Source of the DNA: CAYRCJ01 sp964422785
GTDB lineage: Bacteria; Patescibacteriota; Minisyncoccia; UBA11713; 2-01-FULL-45-33
Direction of reading: 5' to 3'
Assembly: GCA_964422785.1 (NCBI GenBank)
Contig: CAYRCJ010000006.1
Span: 1-30,975, forward strand
DNA length: 30,975 nucleotides
The position numbers and the translations under genes are program-made. Under the pieces are notes generated by a model, which made no database searches, was not told the DNA's origin, and was given only the letters and a program-made list of their open reading frames with translations. Positions within the stretch are counted from its first letter, which is position 1, and the number at the start of each line of letters is the position of its first letter. This document shows positions 15,333 to 22,689 of the stretch, one piece after another.

Positions 15333-15405
15333 AGCCGCCTCCGAGATTCGAACTCGGGACCTCTGCTTTACGAAAGCATTGCTCTACCGGCTGAGCTAAG
15401 GCGGC
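15333..15405 (-). tRNA. tRNA-Thr (anticodon CGT)
   Basis: On the minus strand, the acceptor GCCGCCT pairs with AGGCGGC. The D-arm is TAGCTCAGCCGGTAGAGCA. The anticodon arm ATGCT-TTCGTAA-AGCAG gives CGT. The T-arm is CCGAG-TTCGAAT-CTCGG and the discriminator is T. CCA is not encoded. It is convergent with the LamG-type gene (8 bp gap) and divergent from prfB. Confidence 0.96.
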
Positions 15406-15427
15406 AATATCTTTTTTTAGCACAAAT

Positions 15428-15456
15428 TTGTAATTTTGCGAATTTTTTGGTATTAT
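15428..15456 (+). promoter_or_regulatory. prfB promoter, leaderless
   Basis: TTGTAA (15428-15433), 17 bp, TATTAT (15451-15456). ATG 15464 begins 7 nt after the -10 box, so the mRNA should begin at the start codon. No Shine-Dalgarno site is present. Confidence 0.65.
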
Positions 15457-15463
15457 TATCCGC

Positions 15464-16529
15464 ATGGAGCATGGCTCGGTAAATATTGAAGAGCTGGCGC
15501 TAAAGGTCCGCAGATCGGCGGACCGTCTTTGACTTGCGGCAACTCAGGGAAAATCTTTTGAAATTGGAAACAGAAACCCTAGATCCGAATTTTTGGGCTG
15601 ACTCTTCCCGGGCCCAAAAAGTCTCAAAAGAAATTTCTTCGATTAAGGAAATCATTTCTTCCTGGGAGAAATTACTTGAAGACGCGGCAAGTCTCGAGGA
15701 TATGTCTAAAATGGATCCCGGCGCGGACTTAGAAAAAGAATCGCGGGAGCTTGAAAAGCAATTTTTGAAACTGGAAAGAACCCAGCTTTTTACCGGAAAA
15801 TATGATAAAGGCAGCGCTGTTCTTTCTATATATTCCGGAGCCGGCGGGGACGACGCGGAGGACTGGGCAAGAATTCTTTTTGAAATGTACAGGAATTTTG
15901 CCAACGCGCGCGGATGGGATTTTAAAATTTTACATACTCATCCCAACGAATTCGGGGGCCTCAAAAACGCTTCCGCCATGATTGAGGGAAAATTTGCGTA
16001 CGGTTATTTAAAAAAAGAATACGGAGTGCACCGCCTGGTGCGGATCTCCCCGTTTGATGCCAATAAAAGGCGGCATACCTCTTTCGCGCTTGTGGAAATT
16101 TTGCCCGAGATAACTGACCCGGAAGATGTTATAATAAAAGAGGACGATCTTGAGATTACCTTCGCGAGATCAAGCGGCCCCGGAGGGCAGAATGTGAACA
16201 AAAGAGAGACCGCCGTCAGGATTTTGCACAAACCCACCGGCATTTCAGTGCATGTGAGCGAGGAGCGTACCCAACAGGCAAACCGCAAGCATGCTATGGA
16301 GATTTTGCGCGGCAAGATCTATGAATTGGAAGAAAGTAAAACTGATTTGGAGAAAAAGGAAGCCCGCGGAGGCACTGTGCCCGAGGCGGAGTGGGGGCAT
16401 CAGATACGTTCTTATGTTTTTCATCCTTACAAAATGGTAAAAGACCACCGGACAAATTTTGAAACCGGTAATGTCGACGCGGTACTTGCCGGCGGCCTCG
16501 ATGAATTTATAGAAGCAGAATTATCTTAA
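15464..16529 (+). CDS. prfB: Peptide chain release factor 2, programmed +1 frameshift
   Basis: The zero frame from ATG 15464 encodes 22 residues (MEHGSVNIEELALKVRRSAD, then RL) and meets TGA at 15530. A +1 shift at CTT-TGA-C continues with DLRQLRENLLKLETETLDPN to TAA at 16529, giving 354 residues, close to the usual 365. The class is clear: the RF2 anticodon-like tripeptide SPF in VRISPFDANKRRHTSF, and the GGQ loop in RSSGPGGQNVNKRET. RF2 releases peptides at UGA and UAA. Low RF2 favours the frameshift and raises RF2 synthesis. Annotation from an in-frame start near 15534 would miss the N-terminus. ftsE follows 6 bp downstream. The prfB-ftsE-ftsX order is widely conserved. Confidence 0.96.
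15505..15533 (+). promoter_or_regulatory. RF2 frameshift site with upstream stem-loop
   Basis: The slippery CTT-TGA-C is at 15527-15533. Upstream, GGTCCGC (15505-15511) and GCGGACC (15518-15524) form a perfect 7-bp stem with a 6-nt loop, ending 2 nt before CTT. The usual AGGGGG stimulator is replaced by a weak GGCGG (15517-15521) inside the 3' arm. Confidence 0.8.
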
Positions 16530-16535
16530 ATTTTA

Positions 16536-17216
16536 ATGATTTATTTCGATAATGTTTCCAAAATATATTCCCCAACCTCGATCGCTCTCGAGGATGTTTC
16601 GTTTTCTATCGCTCCTCAAGAATTTATATCTTTGGTGGGGCAATCGGGAGCGGGGAAATCCACCTTGCTAAAACTGCTTTTGGCGGAGGAGCGCCCTTCA
16701 AAGGGAAAGGTTTTTTTTGAATCAAACGATGTGCACGCGATTCCCAAGCACGAGCTTCCAAAAATCAGAAGAAGGATCGGTGTTGTATTCCAAGATTACC
16801 GCCTGCTTTCACATAAAACCGCCTATGAAAATATTGCTTTCGCGATGGAGGCTTCCGGCAAATCGGATGAAGATATTTCTCATGATGTTCCGCAAGTTCT
16901 CGAATTAGTCGGATTAAACGATAAGGCCTGGCATTTTCCGCATGAGCTCTCCGGAGGCGAAAAACAAAGAGTCGCGATAGCGCGCGCTATAGTTGTCAGG
17001 CCGGATGTGATTATTGCGGATGAGCCGACCGGAAATTTAGACCCTTTAAATACTTGGGACATTATTCATCTTTTGGAGAAAATAAACAGCCTCGGGACGA
17101 CTGTCATCTTGGCTACTCACGATAAAGAGATTATCAATCAGTTAAGGAGAAGAGTTGTGACGCTTGAAAAAGGCAAATTGGTTCGTGATGAAGAAAGAGG
17201 CAGATACGTGCTATAA
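16536..17216 (+). CDS. ftsE: Cell division ATP-binding protein FtsE
   Basis: At 226 residues this is full length. Walker A is GQSGAGKST (residues 35-43), the Q-loop region is VVFQDYRLL, the signature is LSGGEKQRVAIARA, Walker B is VIIADEPTGNLDP, and the H-loop is ATHD. FtsE with FtsX forms a type VII-like ABC complex at the septum that activates peptidoglycan hydrolases rather than transporting. It follows prfB by 6 bp without a Shine-Dalgarno site. Its stop lies inside the -10 box of the ftsX promoter. Confidence 0.97.
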   Translation: MIYFDNVSKIYSPTSIALEDVSFSIAPQEFISLVGQSGAGKSTLLKLLLAEERPSKGKVFFESNDVHAIPKHELPKIRRRIGVVFQDYRLLSHKTAYENIAFAMEASGKSDEDISHDVPQVLELVGLNDKAWHFPHELSGGEKQRVAIARAIVVRPDVIIADEPTGNLDPLNTWDIIHLLEKINSLGTTVILATHDKEIINQLRRRVVTLEKGKLVRDEERGRYVL

Positions 17217-17217
17217 T
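17209..17217 (+). promoter_or_regulatory. Extended -10 promoter for ftsX, inside the ftsE stop region
   Basis: TGC-TATAAT (TATAAT at 17212-17217) contains the TAA stop of ftsE (17214-17216). ATG 17224 starts 6 nt after the box. ftsX may thus be made both from the operon mRNA and from its own leaderless mRNA. Confidence 0.6.
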
Positions 17218-17223
17218 TTACAA

Positions 17224-18156
17224 ATGGATAAGGTTACTTTCCAAAGAGTTATCAAGGCCGGGTTTACCAGTTTTTTCAGAAACGGCCTGGTGAGCGTGGC
17301 AACTGTTTTGGTTATGTCGCTATCGATGTTTATGCTGGGGACGGTGCTTATCGGCAGCATTTTTTTGGGCGGAGTAATTTCAAACATTCAAGACAAGGTG
17401 GATATAAGCGTTTATTTTAAACCCGATTCTTCGGAGGCGGATATTTTATCGTTTAAACAAAGTCTTTCCGGTTCTCCGGATGTAAAAAGCGTCAGTTATA
17501 TTTCACGCGATGAAGCGCTGAAATCATTTATGGACCGCCACAAGGGAGATGAATTGGTTCTCCGCTCGATTGAAGCGGTGGATTCCAATCCGTTTTCCGC
17601 GAGCATCAATATTAAATCCGAAGATCCTTCAAGATACGAAGCCATAACCCAGTTTATAGAGAAAAGCCAATACCTGAATCTGGTTGATAAAGATTCTTCC
17701 GGAGGATACAAAATTACTTACCGGCAAAACCAGGCGGCGATAGACAAACTTTCTTTGATGCTTTCCACCATCAAAAAAATCGGCCTTTCAATGAGTTTGA
17801 TTTTGGGACTTATCGCGCTGGTGGTTTCTTACAATACCGTGAGGCTCGCGATTTACAATTCCAAAGATGAAATTTCCGTGATGCAGCTTGTCGGAGCAAC
17901 GCGTTTTTTCATAAGAGGTCCGTTTTTGATAGAAGGTTTAATACACGGAATAATTTCTTCTGTTTTTACAGTCGGTATTTTTTATCCGCTTCTTTGGTGG
18001 GCCGGGCAAAAGACGGCAGGCGTCTTCGGAGGGCTTAATGTTTTTGATTATTTTTCCTCCAATATTTTTCAGGTATCCGCTATTTTGTTTGGCGTAAGCA
18101 TCCTTCTCGGAGTCGGCTCCGCGTTTGTGGCCACCCGCCGATATCTGCGCGTATAA
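17224..18156 (+). CDS. ftsX: Cell division protein FtsX
   Basis: The start at ATG 17224 gives MDKVTFQRVIKAGFTSFFRN and 310 residues. A longer frame from 17164 would run deep into ftsE and is unlikely. The topology is the FtsX one: TM1 at about residues 23-50, a large extracytoplasmic domain (VDISVYFKPDSSEADILSFK, SVSYISRDEALKSF), then three TM segments near the C-terminus including SYNTVRLAIYNSKDEISVMQ and LVGATRFFIRGPF. It lacks ATPase motifs and works with FtsE to pass septal signals to wall hydrolases. Candidates here are the M23 and SLT proteins at 9815, 10549 and 23100 (inference). Confidence 0.95.
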   Translation: MDKVTFQRVIKAGFTSFFRNGLVSVATVLVMSLSMFMLGTVLIGSIFLGGVISNIQDKVDISVYFKPDSSEADILSFKQSLSGSPDVKSVSYISRDEALKSFMDRHKGDELVLRSIEAVDSNPFSASINIKSEDPSRYEAITQFIEKSQYLNLVDKDSSGGYKITYRQNQAAIDKLSLMLSTIKKIGLSMSLILGLIALVVSYNTVRLAIYNSKDEISVMQLVGATRFFIRGPFLIEGLIHGIISSVFTVGIFYPLLWWAGQKTAGVFGGLNVFDYFSSNIFQVSAILFGVSILLGVGSAFVATRRYLRV

Positions 18157-18163
18157 ATAAAAA

Positions 18164-18208
18164 GCCCCCGATGGAAATCGGGGGGCAAAACCTCCACCGG
18201 AGGTTTTT
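18164..18208. terminator. Double terminator between ftsX and aceA
   Basis: Hairpin 1: CCCCCGAT (18165-18172) / ATCGGGGG (18177-18184), the CCGAT-N4-ATCGG class. Hairpin 2: AAAACCTCC (18187-18195) / GGAGGTTTT (18199-18207) with a T-tail. The two convergent genes end at 18156 and 18210. Confidence 0.8.
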
Positions 18209-18209
18209 A

Positions 18210-19490
18210 TTATTTTTTAAATTGATCTTCTTCCGTTGAGTCTTTCATCGCCAGAGTTGAGGATTGGCCTTCGGAAATTATTTCCGTAATTTTGTCGTAA
18301 TATTCTGTGCCCACAAATTTTTGGTGTTCCGCGGCTTTGTAGCCGTTTTTTCTTTCTCCGAACTCTTTTTCCTGAAGCTCAACATAGGCGGACATTCCTT
18401 CTTGGGCGTATCCGCGCGCCAGTTTAAACATCGAAAGGTTGAGCGCGTGAAATCCGGCAAGAGTCACAAACTGAAATTTATAACCCATTTTGGCGAGTTC
18501 CTGCTGGAAGGACCCGATTGTGGCTTCGTCCAAATTTTTCTTCCAGTTAAAAGACGGCGAGCAATTGTAAGCCAAAAGTTTTCCGGGGAATTTTGCGTGT
18601 ATGGCATCGGCGAATTTTTTTGCTTCCGCCAAATCAGGAGTTTTGGTTTCGCACCAAATCATATCCGTGTACGGCGCGTAGGCCAAGCCCCGGACAATTG
18701 CCGCTTCAAGTCCGCCGCGAAATTCGTAAAAACCTTCCTCGGTTCTTTTGCCGGTCAAAAAAGGTTTATCAGTCGGGTCAATATCGTTGGAAACTATTTT
18801 GGCGCCCTCCGCGTCGGTTCGCGCGATCAATATTGTCGGCACTCCCATTACATCCGCGGCAAGCCTCGCGGTCCGCAATTTTCTTATGAATTCTCTTGTC
18901 GGGATTACGACTTTTCCGCCCATGTGTCCGCATTTTTTTTCGGAAGCAAGTTGATCTTCAAAATGCACCGCGGCGGCGCCCGCCTCAATAAACGCCCTCA
19001 TCAATTCATACATATTTTGCGCTCCGCCGAATCCGGCCTCGCCATCCGCGATTATTGGGACAAACCAATCTGTGCAATTTTTACCTTCCAAAAATTGTTT
19101 TTGGTCTTCCCGTTGCAACGCGTTGTTGATTCTTTTTACCAACACCGGTCCGCTATCGGCAGAGTAAAGGCTTTGGTCGGGATAAGTTTGGCCGTTTGTA
19201 TTCGCGTCCGCGGCCACCTGCCAGCCGCTGCAATAAATTGCTTTAAGCCCGGCTTGTACCTGTTGTACTGCCTGATGCCCGGTTAAAGCTCCGAGCGCTT
19301 TTACGTAATCCGAAAAAAGAAGCAGATACCAAAGGTCTCTGAAGCCTTTTTGGGCCAAAGTATATTCAATTTTTAGAGAGCCACGCAGATTCACAACATC
19401 TTCAGCGCTATAGTTTCTTTTTATTCCTTCCCACCTTTTCCAACATTTCCATTCCTGATCAATAACTTCTATGGCGTATTTTCTTTCCAT
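18210..19490 (-). CDS. aceA: Isocitrate lyase
   Basis: The 426-residue product is full length for the short bacterial form. Signatures are SGWQVAADANTNGQTYPDQS, the metal- and substrate-binding IIADGEAGFGG, AAVHFEDQ, the catalytic-cysteine motif KKCGHMGGK, LLAYNCSPSFNW, and the closing SSTLAMKDSTEEDQF. It splits isocitrate into glyoxylate and succinate, the first step of the glyoxylate shunt. A strong AAAGGAGG 6 nt before ATG 19490 fixes the start. No malate synthase or TCA genes are in the window, and most CPR bacteria lack a TCA cycle. It may act alone to make glyoxylate (for example as a glycine precursor) or work in reverse. It has its own terminators on both sides. Confidence 0.97.
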   Translation of the reverse strand: MERKYAIEVIDQEWKCWKRWEGIKRNYSAEDVVNLRGSLKIEYTLAQKGFRDLWYLLLFSDYVKALGALTGHQAVQQVQAGLKAIYCSGWQVAADANTNGQTYPDQSLYSADSGPVLVKRINNALQREDQKQFLEGKNCTDWFVPIIADGEAGFGGAQNMYELMRAFIEAGAAAVHFEDQLASEKKCGHMGGKVVIPTREFIRKLRTARLAADVMGVPTILIARTDAEGAKIVSNDIDPTDKPFLTGKRTEEGFYEFRGGLEAAIVRGLAYAPYTDMIWCETKTPDLAEAKKFADAIHAKFPGKLLAYNCSPSFNWKKNLDEATIGSFQQELAKMGYKFQFVTLAGFHALNLSMFKLARGYAQEGMSAYVELQEKEFGERKNGYKAAEHQKFVGTEYYDKITEIISEGQSSTLAMKDSTEEDQFKK

Positions 19491-19560
19491 TTCCAGCCTC
19501 CTTTGCTTTTCCGGTGTCCATCGGACAGCTTTTTAAATCCAAAAATATCCTAACATAAAA

Positions 19561-19584
19561 ACTCTCCGATGTCCATCGGAGAGT
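19561..19584 (-). terminator. Terminator between the 104-residue protein gene and aceA
   Basis: ACTCTCCGAT (19561-19570) / ATCGGAGAGT (19575-19584), 10 bp with loop GTCC. On the minus strand it directly follows the stop at 19585 and is trailed by TTTTTAT. A degenerate copy of the same motif lies at 19510-19525. Confidence 0.8.
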
Positions 19585-19899
19585 TTACTCTTTTTTATTT
19601 TTCTTGGATTTCAATATGCTTTCTACCAAATCCGTTAATCTGCCGAACAATCTGTTTTTATAAGTTTTGGAATAAAGATCATCGGCGTATTGCGATATTT
19701 TTATCATTTCTTCCCATTCCGCGTCGGACATTTCAGGGTCGCGTTTTAATTCCAGAATTTTCGATTCCAAATCCGAATGAAAATCCGGATGGACTCCTCT
19801 TCTTTGCACATAGTCCAAAATTTTTCTTGGAGATTTCCGGAAGAGCCAGGATATATATGCCAAAGCCAAAAGTCCCAAAATGACGGCAAGTATGTGCAT
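19585..19899 (-). CDS. Orphan single-TM protein with a charged cytosolic tail
   Basis: The ATG at 19899 (MHILAVILGLLALAYISWLF) is preferred over a TTG at 19911, because GAGGG lies 5 nt before it. The 104-residue product has one N-terminal TM helix, then a helical charged domain (HPDFHSDLESKILELKRDPE, EWEEMIKISQYADDLYSKTY) and a Lys-rich end. No family is recognised. It may be bitopic with the C-terminus in the cytosol. It precedes aceA but is separated from it by a terminator. Its upstream region is shared with the divergent promoter at 19960. Confidence 0.65.
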   Translation of the reverse strand: MHILAVILGLLALAYISWLFRKSPRKILDYVQRRGVHPDFHSDLESKILELKRDPEMSDAEWEEMIKISQYADDLYSKTYKNRLFGRLTDLVESILKSKKNKKE

Positions 19900-19959
19900 A
19901 CCAACCCTCAAGGTGCTTATGCAAAAATTTTAACAAAAAACAGGGGATTTGTCCATCTC

Positions 19960-19988
19960 TTGACATAGCCACAAATTTGTTCTAAGTT
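19960..19988 (+). promoter_or_regulatory. Consensus-like promoter of the four-TM protein
   Basis: A perfect TTGACA (19960-19965), a 17-bp spacer, and TAAGTT (19983-19988). The spacer holds the palindrome ACAAATTTGT, a possible operator. The expected leader is about 20 nt and contains CGGGGGT before ATG 20015. Confidence 0.75.
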
Positions 19989-20014
19989 ATATCCAGATTC
20001 ATTCGGGGGTATTT

Positions 20015-20713
20015 ATGATTTTTGACAAAGACGTTCTTTCCATCAAAGAAACAGATACGCTTTGGAAGTTTTATCAAAAAAGCTTTACCTTGGACGGCCA
20101 AAAAGTTTCGCCGCCCAAAAATCTTTGCCAATATTTTTGGACGGCGGTTATGGGGTTTGGTTTTTGGATTACCAGAGAAATTGAATTGTGGAAATTGCTG
20201 GCTGTGTTTCTGGGAAGCATTTTTTCGGTTTTTGTCATCAGCTCTGTATTAACCGACGCTTTTCTTAAAATACATCCTTATATCTGGGATTTTGTTTTCT
20301 GGATTTCGATAGGGCCGTTAGTTATAAGTATGCTGGCGTTGGCGCTCGCGCTCAGTTCAAGAATCAGGCGTCTCATTCATAATTCTCCGGCACTACAAGG
20401 TTATATGGCCATTATTTTTGGAATCGGAATGGTTGTTTTTATGGTGATCAGTTGGCTAAGGTCTTCTAATTTTTCTTTGGTAACTGCGTTTGAGGATGTT
20501 TTAAAACTGGCGGTTTTGGGAATCGCCGTGATGGTTGTTGTGAGCGCGGTTGTCGGGGGCTTACTATACATATGGCTAAAAATCCCGGGCGAGAAGAAAA
20601 GCAATTTCGCCAAACTCGTAAAGACATTTTTTGAGGCGCTCAAAGCAAAGAAAAGAAAATTTTGTCCGTTGGTCGAGCCGCCTGTTGAATTTCAGAAAGG
20701 CAAACAAAATTAA
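20015..20713 (+). CDS. Orphan four-TM membrane protein
   Basis: The 232-residue product has a soluble N-terminus of about 60 residues, then hydrophobic segments at about residues 66-88, 92-118, 128-150 and 165-190. A basic C-terminal tail contains AKKRKFCPLVEPPVEF. The single cysteine in a CPLVE context near the end is a feature I associate with small CPR or phage-like membrane proteins, without known role. A strong promoter and a GGGGGT ribosome site suggest it is well expressed. It is a single-gene unit ending at a terminator shared with the convergent Nudix gene. Confidence 0.65.
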   Translation: MIFDKDVLSIKETDTLWKFYQKSFTLDGQKVSPPKNLCQYFWTAVMGFGFWITREIELWKLLAVFLGSIFSVFVISSVLTDAFLKIHPYIWDFVFWISIGPLVISMLALALALSSRIRRLIHNSPALQGYMAIIFGIGMVVFMVISWLRSSNFSLVTAFEDVLKLAVLGIAVMVVVSAVVGGLLYIWLKIPGEKKSNFAKLVKTFFEALKAKKRKFCPLVEPPVEFQKGKQN

Positions 20714-20717
20714 CAAA

Positions 20718-20752
20718 AAATCCCCCCGATGATTGTCGGGAGGGATTTTATT
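20718..20752. terminator. Bidirectional terminator between the four-TM gene and the Nudix gene
   Basis: AAATCCCCCCGAT pairs with GTCGGGAGGGATTT with one bulged A, followed by a T-tract. It has the CCGAT core with a GATT loop. The upstream A-tract lets it act on the minus strand too. Confidence 0.75.
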
Positions 20753-20755
20753 TTT

Positions 20756-21253
20756 TTATCTTTCGAGGGTCGGGTTCAAATGAATTCCTTTAATGCCCAA
20801 TTCGGAATACCGGATCCTCTTTTCTATTTTCTCCAGCGCGTATCGCACATGATGCATCGTGTTTTTTGGAAGATCCCGAAGAGCGATCCAGCGGACGCAA
20901 GCGCATTTTTCCGGCTCCATTATTGTGATATGTCCGGACCATTTTCGGGCTTCAAAAAATAAATCCACCCGGTCGCCGGTTTCGTCGCTGCTTGTTCGAT
21001 ACATTGTGTGCGCGAGGCGGAGGTTATCTTTTTCCAAAATAATTCCCAGTTCTTCTTTTGTTTCTCTTATCAAAGCGTCAATCGGCAGTTCGCCTTCCTC
21101 AATATGCCCCGCAGGCAAACAGTACCAATTGTCGTAATATCCGGAACCGGCCCTCCGCATAAATAAAAATTCATTCTGCGGATTCTCCGGCGGCGTGATT
21201 TTTAAAACCAAATACACAGCCGGCACGGCCTTGTTTCTCTTTTTCGCTTCCAA
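20756..21253 (-). CDS. Nudix hydrolase
   Basis: The Nudix box is complete: G-x5-E-x7-REUxEExGU, seen as GHIEEGELPIDALI followed by RETKEELGI. Before it lies AVPAVYLVLKI and FLFMRRAGSGYYDNWYCLPA; after it DRVDLFFEARKW. The enzyme should cleave a nucleoside diphosphate linked to another group; the substrate cannot be named. I chose TTG at 21253 (165 residues), because AAGGAGG lies 5 nt before it; a TTG at 21298 would add 15 residues and lacks a ribosome site. It is co-directional with the deoxyribosyltransferase-like gene upstream, so both may handle modified nucleotides. Confidence 0.92.
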   Translation of the reverse strand: MEAKKRNKAVPAVYLVLKITPPENPQNEFLFMRRAGSGYYDNWYCLPAGHIEEGELPIDALIRETKEELGIILEKDNLRLAHTMYRTSSDETGDRVDLFFEARKWSGHITIMEPEKCACVRWIALRDLPKNTMHHVRYALEKIEKRIRYSELGIKGIHLNPTLER

Positions 21254-21313
21254 AGAAGCCTCCTTTTTTCTCAACACACTGTAACGGGTATCAGCCAAAA
21301 TGGCAAGAGTGAT

Positions 21314-21664
21314 TCAGCGTTGAACATGTTTTATTAAAACCGGAATCTTATTATCCGAATCTACGCGATGAATATTTGGGAGCGTGAAGAAAAATGAATC
21401 CGGTCCGGCAGATACAATGATAGGCTTACGTAAACCCATTGCCATTCCGGCCTCGTATCTGGCGCTTTCGGCGGTTGCTTCCCATAAATAAACCAGCAAA
21501 TCCGCTTTCGCTATGCCTTCGCGTTCAGCCAAAGCTTTTTCTATTCGATTTTCTTCATCGTATGGATTTGCCCAATCATAAGTTATTTCATGTCCATTTT
21601 GGCGCAATACATCCATCACAGAACGCGCACGTTTTAAGTTTTTACTTGCGACATAGATTTTCAT
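21314..21664 (-). CDS. Nucleoside 2-deoxyribosyltransferase-like protein
   Basis: The 116-residue product begins MKIYVASKN and has the compact Rossmann-like pattern of this family: KADLLVYLWEATAESARYEA (the Glu in a xxARYEAG motif is the expected nucleophile), GMAMGLRKPIIVSAG, then TLPNIHRV. Family members transfer deoxyribose between bases or hydrolyse nucleotides; related short proteins are often annotated only as NDT-like. ATG 21664 is preferred over the in-frame ATG at 21673, because AGGGA lies about 9 nt upstream of it. It lies about 60 bp before the Nudix start, a likely two-gene nucleotide-salvage or house-cleaning unit. Confidence 0.75.
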   Translation of the reverse strand: MKIYVASKNLKRARSVMDVLRQNGHEITYDWANPYDEENRIEKALAEREGIAKADLLVYLWEATAESARYEAGMAMGLRKPIIVSAGPDSFFFTLPNIHRVDSDNKIPVLIKHVQR

Positions 21665-21685
21665 TTTGACCATTCCCTGAAAAAT

Positions 21686-22630
21686 TTATTCTACCACTTT
21701 GATTTTAAATTTAGTATTTTTATTTTTTAAATTCTCACCCTTGATAAAAACGTCAACATCGAAATCTCCTGTTTTGATAGAAGTCAGGTCGATTGTACCT
21801 TCTATTTGTTTTTGATTTGACTGAATATAATCGTGTTTAAATCTGATAATTTTTTCTTTATCGCCGGTATATATGCTATCTATGGTATTTCCTTCTATTA
21901 AAAATTCTTGGGGAAAAGTAAATCCTAATTCTGCAGTCTTTAACATGTATTCACTAGAGTTTGTGAGCACAATCTTAACCGGATGCTTTTTGTTAACAGA
22001 GAACACGTACTCAAGTCCATTTGTGATTTTTTTATCATCAAAAGATACACTGATTTTATCATGGGGAATAAAGAGCGATTTATCTCCTAGGTTACTATTA
22101 TCTACAAGTATTGTTAGAAGTTCAACGACTTTTTCTTCAGACTTTTTTCTTGTATCTTGTACTGCTATTGAGGCTTCTACAATAATAGAAATTGAGTTTG
22201 AAAAAATAACTAAAGACCAGGTAAGGCAATAAAAACTTATTATAAATAAACCAGCTGGAACAAAAAACATTTGACTGTAGAAATAAAGTCCGACTAAAAA
22301 AGCAACTAGGCTGGTTCCCAGAGCTATGCTACTCTTTTTTAAAATAAAGCCAGGGCTCAAGTAAGACATTCGGCTCTCTGCTTTCTTTTTGTCTTTTTTA
22401 AGTTTAGATATTGTCTTTTCTAAAGTATTGTAATCAACAGACTCTTTTGTTTTTTTCTTGAATTCAATTTCAAGATTTTTTTCCGCCTGCTTTTGCTCGT
22501 TAATGTATTTCTGCTTTAACAACGTAACCCCTTCAGTAAACGCTGATAAGGCTACAGTCAAAATTGGCAAAACAAACCCTGCTAAAGTTAAAATAAAAGT
22601 CCCGTAGATTTGAAATATAATACCTTCCAT
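21686..22630 (-). CDS. Orphan membrane protein with coiled coil and beta-rich C-terminal domain
   Basis: The 314-residue product has an N-terminal TM (about residues 8-30), a Lys/Glu-rich coiled coil (about 38-88, EKNLEIEFKKKTKESVDYNT), two adjacent TM helices (about 100-150), and a beta-rich domain from about 190 to the end that looks Ig-like (VKIVLTNSSEYMLKTAELGF, GDFDVDVFIKGENL). No family is recognised. Its DNA is visibly richer in A/T and in AAA/TTT codons than its neighbours, and it abuts tRNA-Gln, which hints at recent acquisition. No Shine-Dalgarno site is evident. Confidence 0.65.
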   Translation of the reverse strand: MEGIIFQIYGTFILTLAGFVLPILTVALSAFTEGVTLLKQKYINEQKQAEKNLEIEFKKKTKESVDYNTLEKTISKLKKDKKKAESRMSYLSPGFILKKSSIALGTSLVAFLVGLYFYSQMFFVPAGLFIISFYCLTWSLVIFSNSISIIVEASIAVQDTRKKSEEKVVELLTILVDNSNLGDKSLFIPHDKISVSFDDKKITNGLEYVFSVNKKHPVKIVLTNSSEYMLKTAELGFTFPQEFLIEGNTIDSIYTGDKEKIIRFKHDYIQSNQKQIEGTIDLTSIKTGDFDVDVFIKGENLKNKNTKFKIKVVE

Positions 22631-22689
22631 CTAGATATTTTTAATTGATAATTTAACAACTTTCGGATTCCGATCTTTGCTTAAGCTTG

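Noticed and set aside
15464..15532. A separate 22-codon gene ending at TGA before prfB
   Set aside because: The sequence matches the RF2 N-terminal region, and CTT-TGA-C followed by continuous RF2 homology in the +1 frame is the classical programmed frameshift.
18264..19286. A 340-codon plus-strand open frame opposite aceA
   Set aside because: The minus frame encodes complete isocitrate lyase with all motifs and a strong ribosome site; the plus translation is Phe/Arg/Cys-rich without a recognisable domain.
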